A stretch of 64,000 bases of DNA from Sphingomonas psychrotolerans. GTDB taxonomy: Bacteria > Pseudomonadota > Alphaproteobacteria > Sphingomonadales > Sphingomonadaceae. This document shows positions 36,998 to 43,228 of this stretch, in pieces (the stretch's first letter is position 1; each line of letters opens with the position of its first letter). The stretch covers positions 3,541,501 to 3,605,500 of the forward strand of contig NZ_CP024923.1 of NCBI RefSeq assembly GCF_002796605.1. Direction: 5' to 3'. Both the position numbers and the translations under genes were made by a program. Under the pieces are notes generated by a model. It worked only from the letters and a program-made list of their open reading frames with translations, made no database searches and had not been told where the DNA came from.

Positions 36998-37306
36998 ATG
37001 CGTAACGAGACAGTGCTCGCGCAATTGATCGAGCAGGCAAAGGAAGACGGCGCCGATATCGCGACGCTCAGGGCGATCGCGGAGGAGGCGGGCGAACTGA
37101 GCGCGCAGCGCGCGCTGGCGCGGCTGGGGCTCGAGGATGTCGGCGCGGCCAAGGACATGGCCGAGCTGCGCGAGCTGCTGGGCGCGTGGCGCGACGCCAA
37201 GCGCTCGGCATTGAAGGCGGCGTTTTCGTGGGCCGGGCGAATGGCGGCGGCTTTGGTGCTGGTCGGGCTGGCAGTGAAGCTGGGCTTTCCCGGGTGGCTC
37301 AAATGA
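36998..37306 (+). CDS. DUF6127-like protein of the GTA cluster
   Basis: 102 residues: charged N-terminal helix region (VLAQLIEQAKEDGADIATLRAIAEEAGELSAQRAL), then one C-terminal membrane helix (MAAALVLVGLAVKLGFPGWL). It sits between portal and protease, the place of g3.5 in RcGTA and of DUF6127 proteins in sphingomonads. The ATG at 36998 follows GAGGAGAG. Its stop overlaps the protease ATG by 4 nt. Role unknown. Confidence 0.78.
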   Translation: MRNETVLAQLIEQAKEDGADIATLRAIAEEAGELSAQRALARLGLEDVGAAKDMAELRELLGAWRDAKRSALKAAFSWAGRMAAALVLVGLAVKLGFPGWLK

Positions 37307-37674
37307 GCGTGCGCTTCGCAGGATACGCCGCGGTGTTCGACGTGCCCGATCGCGGCGGCGACGTGGTGCGCCGTGGCGCCTTCCGGCTGGCGGGACCGGT
37401 GCCCTTGCTGTGGCAGCATGACGGGGCGCCGGTCGGGATGGTCGAGCAGCTGGCGGAGGACAGCCGCGGGCTGCGGGTGATCGGACGGGTCGCGGCGTCC
37501 GGGCTGGCTGAGGCCGTGGCGAAGGGCGCGGTGACCGGGCTTTCGTTCGGCTACCGCGTGACCGAGGCGCGGGGCGTGACGCGGCGCGAGATCCGCGCGC
37601 TCGAATTGCTCGAGATCAGCCTCGTGGCGAGCCCGATGCAGCCGCTGGCGCGAGTGCACGCAGTGAGCGGATGA
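37303..37674 (+). CDS. HK97-family prohead protease (GTA gp4)
   Basis: 123 residues, short for the family but similar to GTA proteases. The fold is visible: FAGYAAVFDVPDRGGDVVRRGAF, PLLWQHDGAPVGMVE with the catalytic-position His, GLSFGYRVTEARG with the catalytic Ser, and LELLEISLVASPMQPLARV. It would mature the capsid protein. Translationally coupled to the upstream gene. Confidence 0.92.
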   Translation: MSVRFAGYAAVFDVPDRGGDVVRRGAFRLAGPVPLLWQHDGAPVGMVEQLAEDSRGLRVIGRVAASGLAEAVAKGAVTGLSFGYRVTEARGVTRREIRALELLEISLVASPMQPLARVHAVSG

Positions 37675-37737
37675 GGCCAGCGCCGGCGATGCCCGCGGGC
37701 CAACCCGCCCAATACAATCAACCAAGAAGGAAATGCG

Positions 37738-39138
37738 ATGACGACTTCAGTGGACGTGACGAGCTTTGGCGCCGTTGGCGATGGGATCACCGACGACAGC
37801 GCGGCCTTTGCGGCAGCACTTGGCAGCACCGCCAGCCAGATCATCGTGCCGCCGGGGATCTATTGCGTGGAGAATGTGCAACTGCCTGCGGGCAAGCATT
37901 TGCAGGGTGCAGGCCCGGGCCAGACCACGCTCAAGATCGTGAGCGGAAGCAGCTACAACATCCTGACCGCGTCCCTCGCGAACTCGGTCGCGGTGACCGG
38001 CATGACGCTGGACGACACTGGCGCAACCGGCACGAGCCACGGCCTGTTCGTTTCGCAATGTGCCGACGTCTTGCTGCTCGACATCTCGACCCGGAACACG
38101 CCGGGCCACGGTATCTGGCTTTACGATAGCCCGCGCGCGCGGGTGGACCGGATCTTCATCGAGGCCGCCGGCGATTGGGGGATGCACGTCGGGGGCGGCA
38201 ATTCGGTCTTCTCGACCTATTCGAACATTCATACGCGCAACTGCGCCACGATCGGCGTGAGGGCGCGCGATTGCGCGTTGCTGACCTTCTCGAACATCTC
38301 CGGAAGCGGGAATGGCGGTGACTCTACCACCATGTCGTTTTACAACGCCAATTGGTGCCTCGCCTCCAACATCACCGAATATGACGGTGCCCTCGGCGAT
38401 ACCGTGGTCATCGCCGGCGATTCGATCGGCACGTGGATCAGGGGCGTTACCGCGAAGAACGGCGGGGGCCACGGCGCCTCGATCTCGGCCACCGAAACCG
38501 GCGCACCGGTCGATTGCCACATCGTCGACGCCTATTTCGAGAATCAGGGCGAGTGCCTTGGCTGCATTACCGACCAAGGTGAGGGCAATCAGCCCTCCAA
38601 TTGCAGTATCCGCAACGTGCGGGGGCGGAATCCGGGAACGGTCAACCCGTCGGAAGCCTTTGCCATCTCCAACGCCGTCAACTGCGTCATCACTGGCAGC
38701 GTCATCGATACGCAGGGCAACATGCTCTACGCGGTTCAGGAGCATAACGGCGTGGGAAGCTCCGCGAACAACCGGTTCGAAATCGACAATTGGGTCCCCG
38801 GGACGTCGGGCTATTTCAGTCTCGCCTCCCCGACCTCGACCATCGTGCATACCCGCCTCGAGCGCGGGTACGTGCAGAAGAGCGACGTCGACTATAATTG
38901 GGATCCGGCCGTGGACGCGCGCCAGATCTCCTTCGATGCCCCGCTGACGGCGAACCGCAATCTGGTTCTCGCACCTTCATGGTCCGGGGATCGGGTTCGC
39001 GTGGTCCGATCGGCGAGCGGGTCGTTCACGCTGGCGGTGAAGCAAGGTGGCACGACGCTGAAGATACTGAACGCCGCCGGCGATTGGGTCGAACTCTATT
39101 TCGACGGAACGAACTGGCGGCTTGCTGCCGACAGCTGA
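37738..39138 (+). CDS. Right-handed beta-helix (pectate lyase superfamily) tailspike-like protein
   Basis: 466 residues, ATG preceded by AAGGAA. Begins with the Pectate_lyase_3 motif FGAVGDGITDDSAAFAAAL, followed by beta-helix repeats with many Asn/Gly turns. The C-terminus (FTLAVKQGGTTLKILNAAGD, then WVELYFDGTNWRLAADS) is like phage tail-fibre ends. No obvious lyase residues can be named. Codon use is less GC-rich than the neighbours. Such domains normally cleave or bind surface polysaccharide on phage tails; finding one between the protease and capsid genes is unusual. Confidence 0.85.
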   Translation: MTTSVDVTSFGAVGDGITDDSAAFAAALGSTASQIIVPPGIYCVENVQLPAGKHLQGAGPGQTTLKIVSGSSYNILTASLANSVAVTGMTLDDTGATGTSHGLFVSQCADVLLLDISTRNTPGHGIWLYDSPRARVDRIFIEAAGDWGMHVGGGNSVFSTYSNIHTRNCATIGVRARDCALLTFSNISGSGNGGDSTTMSFYNANWCLASNITEYDGALGDTVVIAGDSIGTWIRGVTAKNGGGHGASISATETGAPVDCHIVDAYFENQGECLGCITDQGEGNQPSNCSIRNVRGRNPGTVNPSEAFAISNAVNCVITGSVIDTQGNMLYAVQEHNGVGSSANNRFEIDNWVPGTSGYFSLASPTSTIVHTRLERGYVQKSDVDYNWDPAVDARQISFDAPLTANRNLVLAPSWSGDRVRVVRSASGSFTLAVKQGGTTLKILNAAGDWVELYFDGTNWRLAADS

Positions 39139-39181
39139 CCGCCGCGGCGGTCCCGAGTGATCGACAGTGCAAAGTGACAGG

Positions 39182-39210
39182 TGGCGCGGAGAGATCCGCG
39201 CCATTTCTTT
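39182..39210 (+). terminator. Terminator-like hairpin before the capsid gene
   Basis: TGGCGCGGA pairs perfectly with TCCGCGCCA across a GAGA tetraloop, followed by TTTCTTT. It has the look of an intrinsic terminator for the beta-helix gene and lies only 16 bp before the capsid ATG, so it could lower capsid transcription from upstream or process the message. Confidence 0.55.
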
Positions 39211-39225
39211 ATGTGGGAGACGGAC

Positions 39226-40283
39226 ATGGACGACGTGACGACGGATGCGCTCGAAGCGAGCTTCGAGGCAGTGGAGAAAGCGGGATTGCCGCCGGTGCGG
39301 CCGATGCTGGCGGGCGGGCGGCCTTTGGGCAGCGCGGCGTTCGAAGGGTTTCTGCGAAGCGGCGGCGGCGGGCTCGAGATGAAGGCGCTTTCGGGCGCCA
39401 GCGACGCCGCGGGCGGCTATGCCGTGCCCGAGGAGATCGACAGCCGGATCGACGCGACGCTGAAGGCGGTGTCGCCGATCCGCGGCATCGCCAATGTCGT
39501 GAAGGTGGGGACCAGCGGCTACCGCAAGCTGGTGACCAGCGGGGGGTTCGAGAGCGGATGGGCGGCGGAGACCGCGGCGCGCGCCGAGACCGACACGCCG
39601 GTGTTCAACGAAGGCGCGTGCCGATGGGCGACCTCTATGCCAATCCGGCGGCGAGCCAGGCGATGCTCGACGACGCGGCGTTCGATGTCGAGCAATGGCT
39701 GGCGGGCGAAGTCGCGCGCGAGTTCGCAGTGGCCGAGGGCGCGGCGTTCGTCAGCGGCAACGGCGTGAACAAGCCCAAGGGATTCCTCGCCGTGCCGACG
39801 GCGGCCACCGGCGACGCGACACGGGCGTTCGGGACGCTGCAATATCTGGCGAGCGGCGCGGCGGGGGCGTTCGCGGCGAACCCGGAAGAGAAACTGATCG
39901 ACCTCGTCCAGAGCCTGCGCGCGCCGTATCGGCAAGGCGCGAGCTGGGTGATGAACAGCGCCACGCTGGCGCGGATCCGCAAGTTCAAGACCAGCGACGG
40001 GGCGTTCCTGTGGGTCCCTTCGCTCGCCGCGGGGCAGCCGGCGACGTTGCTCGGCTATCCAGTGGTCGAGGCCGAGGACATGCCCGACATCGCGGCGAAC
40101 GCATTGTCGATCGCCTTCGGCAATTTCAAGGCAGGCTATCTGATCGCCGAGCGCGGCGAGACGCAGGTGCTGCGCGATCCCTACAGCAACAAGCCGTTCG
40201 TGCATTTCTATGCGACCAAGCGGGTCGGCGGGATGGTGAGCAATTCCGAGGCGATCAAGCTGCTCAAGTTCGCAGCTTCGTGA
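39226..40283 (+). pseudogene. Major capsid protein, HK97 family (GTA gp5), with an apparent 1-nt deletion
   Basis: Two overlapping frames make one capsid protein. Frame 1 from the ATG at 39226 (after GGGAG) gives DDVTTDALEASFEAVEKAG, the scaffold/delta region, ALSGASDAAGGYAVPEEID and TDTPVFNEGA, then degenerates at about 39618 and stops at 39768. Frame 2 picks up with VPMGDLYANPAASQAMLDDAAFD at 39618 and continues through GNGVNKPKGFLAVPT, PYRQGASWVMN and LLGYPVVEAEDMP to a normal end. Restoring one G (GCGTG to GCGGTG) near 39618 gives a 352-residue protein. Either a true inactivating deletion or a sequence error in a GG run; no slippery heptamer for programmed shifting is seen. Confidence 0.88.
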
Positions 40284-40286
40284 TCA

Positions 40287-40424
40287 AATTCCCTCTCCCC
40301 TTGTGGGAGAGGGAAGGGCCCGCTCGCGGAGCGAGTGGGAAGGGTGAGGGGACTTGAGTCTCACTCACCCTCACCCTTCCGCGCCTTCGGCGCTCCCTCC
40401 CTCTCCCACAAGGGGAGAGGGATT
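40287..40424. repeat. Composite palindromic repeat after the capsid gene
   Basis: About 138 bp with large inverted arms: CCCTCTCCCCTTGTGGGAGA on the left and its complement TCTCCCACAAGGGGAGAGGG on the right, each itself a palindrome. Inside are AAGGGTGAGGG and CCCTCACCCTT, also complementary. The same parts recur at 35555 and 43100. An intergenic mobile or REP-like element; the whole could fold into one long hairpin. Confidence 0.8.
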
Positions 40425-40441
40425 TAGGTGAGGAGATTCCA

Positions 40442-40996
40442 ATGCTTGCTCCGCCCTTTCCGGCGGCGGTGATCGCGGCTGCGCGCGATGCTGCCCGGCT
40501 TCACTTGCGGATCACGGGCACCGCCGAGGATGCGCTGCTCGAAACCCATGTCGCGGCTGCGCTCGCTTTGTGCGAGGCCTTTACCGGCCAGGCGCTGATC
40601 GCGCGGGCATGGGAAACGGTGCTGCCGGCGCATGGCGCATGGCAACGCCTTTCGGGCGCGCCGGTGACGGCGATCCATAGCGTCGAAGGACTGAGCGCGT
40701 CGGGCAACGGGTTCGCGCTGCCCGCCGAAGCCTATGGCATGGACATCGACGCGGCCGGCGAAGGATGGGTGCGCGGCAACCCGGCGATCGCCGCCGGACG
40801 GATCCGGATCGGCTATTCGGCCGGGCTCGCATCCGACTGGGCGGCCGTGCCGGCGCCATTGGCGCAGGGCGTGGTGCTGCTCGCGACGCATTTTTTCGAG
40901 GCGCGCGCGAGCGGCGGCGCGCCGCCGGCGGCGGTGGCGGCTTTGTGGCGGCCGTGGCGGCGGGTGCGGCTCGAAGCCGCCCGGCGGTCGGCATGA
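40442..40996 (+). CDS. Head-tail connector protein (GTA gp6, phiE125 gp8 / TIGR02215 type)
   Basis: 184 residues. The N-terminal helical connector domain AAARDAARLHLRITGTAEDALLETHVAAALALCEAFTG (residues 10-47) is the gp6-like head-tail adaptor; the second half (RIRIGYSAGLASDWAAVPAPLAQGVVLLATHFFEAR) matches TIGR02215. Shine-Dalgarno GAGGAG nine bases upstream. Overlaps gp7 by 4 nt. Confidence 0.9.
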   Translation: MLAPPFPAAVIAAARDAARLHLRITGTAEDALLETHVAAALALCEAFTGQALIARAWETVLPAHGAWQRLSGAPVTAIHSVEGLSASGNGFALPAEAYGMDIDAAGEGWVRGNPAIAAGRIRIGYSAGLASDWAAVPAPLAQGVVLLATHFFEARASGGAPPAAVAALWRPWRRVRLEAARRSA

Positions 40997-41199
40997 AGGG
41001 GCTTCAGGCGCGCGCCGAAGCGGCGGGCGAGCGCGCCGCGGCGCAGGCGGTGTCGCGGCTGCGCGATGCCGCGCGCGAGGCGCTGCCCGGACTTTCGGTG
41101 GAGGCCGAGCCCGGGCGCGTCGTGATTTCGGGGCGCGGATTGGGGCGGCGCTGGCTGCGCGATGCCGCGCTGCGCTGGCCGGGAGGGTGGCTGCGATGA
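40993..41199 (+). CDS. Short GTA gp7-position protein
   Basis: 68 residues, Ala/Arg-rich: MKGLQARAEAAGERAAAQAV and then DAAREALPGLSVEAEPGRVV and GRRWLRDAALRWPGGWLR. It lies at the head-closure (gp7) position but is shorter than RcGTA gp7 and I cannot confirm the fold. ATGA overlaps on both sides (4 nt with gp6 and 4 nt with gp8) argue for a real, co-translated gene. Confidence 0.75.
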   Translation: MKGLQARAEAAGERAAAQAVSRLRDAAREALPGLSVEAEPGRVVISGRGLGRRWLRDAALRWPGGWLR

Positions 41200-41597
41200 G
41201 CGCGCATGCGAAATTGACCGAAGCGGTCGAGGCGCTGCTGGGCGCGCATCCGGGCGTGGGGATCGCAGTCAACGGGGTCTTCGATTCGCCACCGCAGCGC
41301 GCGGTGCGGCCCTACGCAGTGATCGAGGATGCGGTGCTCGTCGACTGGAGCACCAAGGACATGATCGGGCGTGAGGGCCGGCTGGCGGTGGGACTGTTCG
41401 AGATGGGCGAGGACCGTAAGCGGCTGCGCGCACTGGCCGACCAGATCGCGGCGGCGATCCCCCAGCTCCCGAGCGAGTTGGGCGAGGGATGGCGGATCGC
41501 CAGCCTCGCCTTTCTGCGCAGCCGGATCTTCCGCGAGGGCCCCGGGCAGTGCGCGGCGGTGATCGAGTTCCGGGTGCGGATGCTGCAGGCGAATTAG
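41196..41597 (+). CDS. DUF3168 tail terminator-like protein (GTA gp8)
   Basis: 133 residues. DUF3168 features: LTEAVEALLGAHPGVGIAVNGVFDSPPQRAVRPYAVIED (residues 7-45), then an internal RLRALADQIAAAIPQLP helix and the final strand AAVIEFRVRMLQAN. In phages and RcGTA this protein caps the tail tube at the head junction. Intact. Confidence 0.9.
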   Translation: MSAHAKLTEAVEALLGAHPGVGIAVNGVFDSPPQRAVRPYAVIEDAVLVDWSTKDMIGREGRLAVGLFEMGEDRKRLRALADQIAAAIPQLPSELGEGWRIASLAFLRSRIFREGPGQCAAVIEFRVRMLQAN

Positions 41598-41607
41598 GAG
41601 AGAGAAT

Positions 41608-42015
41608 ATGGCGGCGGAGAAGGGTAGCGCGTTCCTGCTCAAGGTGGGGAATGGCGGGTCACCGGTGGGCTTCACCACGGTGGCGGGGCTGAGGACGACG
41701 CAATTGAGCGTCAACGGCGAAGCGGTGGTGATCACGTCGAAGGATTCGGGCGGCTGGCGCGAATTGCTGTCGGGCGCCGGCGTGCGCTCGGTGAGCGTGT
41801 CGGGCGCGGGGGTGTTCACCGGATCGGCGGCGGAAAACCGGGTGAAGACCAATGCGCTCGCCGGCGTGATCGACGATTACCGGCTGAGCTTCGAGAGCGG
41901 GGAGAGCATGACCGGACGCTTTCTGGTCACCCGGCTGGACTATGCCGGGGATTTCAATGGCGAACGTAGCTACACGCTGAGCCTCGAAAGTTCCGGGCCG
42001 GTGGTGTCGGCATGA
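41608..42015 (+). CDS. Major tail tube protein (GTA gp9, TP901-1 family)
   Basis: 135 residues. Matches the TIGR02126-like major tail family: KGSAFLLKVGNGGSPVGFTTVAGLRTTQLSVN, ITSKDSGGWRELL, RVKTNALAG and a closing FNGERSYTLSLESSGPV. Hexameric rings of it build the tail tube. Shine-Dalgarno AGGAGAGA upstream. Its TGA overlaps the next ATG by 4 nt. Confidence 0.93.
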   Translation: MAAEKGSAFLLKVGNGGSPVGFTTVAGLRTTQLSVNGEAVVITSKDSGGWRELLSGAGVRSVSVSGAGVFTGSAAENRVKTNALAGVIDDYRLSFESGESMTGRFLVTRLDYAGDFNGERSYTLSLESSGPVVSA

Positions 42016-42353
42016 GCGGGGTGCTCGCGCCCGAGCCCCTTAAAGAGGCTGCCAATCCAGCGCGCGGCGAAGCGGAGCTGCGGATAGCTGGCGAGATTTT
42101 GGTGTTGCGGCCGAGTTTTGCCGCATTGGTGGCCGCCGAGGGCGAGCTGGGGCCGCTATTCGCTTTGGTCGAGCGCGCCGCCGAGGGGCGATTGGGACTA
42201 AGCGAGATGGTGGGGCTGTTCTGGCATTGCCTGCGCGCGCGGCCCGAGCGGCTGACCCGCGACGGCTTTGCCGAGGCAGTGACCGCGCGGGGGCTGGCGG
42301 CGAACACGCCGGTGCTGAAGACGCTGCTCGGGCAGATATTGGCGGGGCGGTGA
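42012..42353 (+). CDS. GTA gp10 family protein (tail assembly chaperone)
   Basis: 113 residues. NPARGEAELRIAGEILVLRPSFAALVAAEGELGPLFALVERAAEG is the GTA_gp10 start, with GLSEMVGLFWHCLRARPE and LLGQILAGR at the end. In RcGTA this and the following small protein act like the G/GT chaperones of tailed phages. Overlaps both neighbours. Confidence 0.92.
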   Translation: MSGVLAPEPLKEAANPARGEAELRIAGEILVLRPSFAALVAAEGELGPLFALVERAAEGRLGLSEMVGLFWHCLRARPERLTRDGFAEAVTARGLAANTPVLKTLLGQILAGR

Positions 42354-42541
42354 TGTTTGCCGAGGCGGCGACGCGGCTCGCGGGGGCGGCGGGTCTGGCA
42401 TTCGGGTGGATGCCCGAGACTTTCTGGAACGCGACGCCGGCCGAGCTGGCCGCGCTGGTGCGGGCGCTGGCCGGTGAGGAGGTGGCGCCGCCCGGCGCAG
42501 GCGAGATCGCGCGGCTCAAGGAGCTTTTTCCCGATGGATGA
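42353..42541 (+). CDS. Small phage tail assembly chaperone (rcc01693 / DUF2376 family)
   Basis: 62 residues: GLAFGWMPETFWNATPAELAALVRAL is the family signature. The start overlaps the gp10 stop (TGATG) and its end overlaps the gp11 start by 8 bp, so all three are co-translated. Corresponds to g10.1 of RcGTA. Confidence 0.9.
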   Translation: MFAEAATRLAGAAGLAFGWMPETFWNATPAELAALVRALAGEEVAPPGAGEIARLKELFPDG

Positions 42542-43097
42542 AGAGATCGAACAGCTGATCATCGGCGTGCGCGCCGACACGCGCGGCTTTGCGCGCGACG
42601 TGGCCGAGATGCGCGGGCAGATCGAGGGACCACTGGAGGCGGGCGCCGATCGCGCCGGGCGCGGGATCGAGAATGCGCTGCTCCGCGCGGTGCGAACCGG
42701 CAAGCTGGGCTTCGAGGATCTGCGCGGCGTGGCGCTGGGCGTGCTCGGCGAGATTGCCGCGGCGGCGCTGCACCAGGGATTGGGGGCGCTGGGCGGCGGT
42801 GGATCGGGCGGCGGAGGCTTGCTCGGGGCGATCCTCGGCTTGTTCGGCGGATCCCCCGGCCGTGCGACCGGCGGGCCGGTGAGCCCCGGGCGCCCTTATT
42901 GGGTAGGTGAGCGCGGGCCGGAGCTGTTCGTGCCGGCGAGTGCGGGCGCAGTGACGGCGCCGGTGGCGGGTGCGGCGCGGGAAGTGCGCGTTGCGATCAC
43001 GATCAACGCCGGCGCGGGCGAGGCGCCGCGGGCGCTGGCGCAATCGAGCCGGCAAGTGGCGCGGGCAGTGAAGGCGGCGCTGGCGGGGGTGGAATAA
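42534..43097 (+). CDS. Tail tape measure protein, short (GTA gp11)
   Basis: 187 residues. Helical N-terminus (EEIEQLIIGVRADTRGFARDVAEMRGQIEG), a Gly-rich middle (residues 80-105) and the phage tape-measure C-terminal block GRATGGPVSPGRPYWVGERGPELFVPASAG. The shortness implies a very short tail, as in RcGTA-type particles. Overlaps the upstream gene by 8 bp. Confidence 0.88.
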   Translation: MDEEIEQLIIGVRADTRGFARDVAEMRGQIEGPLEAGADRAGRGIENALLRAVRTGKLGFEDLRGVALGVLGEIAAAALHQGLGALGGGGSGGGGLLGAILGLFGGSPGRATGGPVSPGRPYWVGERGPELFVPASAGAVTAPVAGAAREVRVAITINAGAGEAPRALAQSSRQVARAVKAALAGVE

Positions 43098-43099
43098 AA

Positions 43100-43228
43100 T
43101 CCCTCTCCCGCCGGGAGAGGGAGGGAGCAGCGGAGCTGCGGAAGGGTGAGGGTGCGGGGCGGTTGTCGCCCTCACCCTTCCCATGCCTTTGGCATGGGGC
43201 CCTTCCCTCTCCCAATGGGAGAGGGAGA
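43100..43228. repeat. Composite palindromic repeat supplying the gp12 ribosome binding site
   Basis: The left unit CCCTCTCCC-GCC-GGGAGAGGG and right unit CCCTCTCCC-AAT-GGGAGAGGG flank an inner pair GGAAGGGTGAGGG / CCCTCACCCTTCC. It is the same family as 35555 and 40287. The last bases, GGGAGAGGGAGA, stand directly before the gp12 ATG (43229) and are the only Shine-Dalgarno for it. Confidence 0.8.

Noticed and set aside
39600..39640. Programmed ribosomal frameshift in the capsid gene
   Set aside because: There is no X-XXY-YYZ heptamer or downstream pseudoknot at the junction. A deleted base in GCGGTG explains it more simply.
35551..43228. CRISPR array from the repeated C/G-rich motifs
   Set aside because: Copies are kilobases apart, palindromic, and have no regular spacers or cas genes.
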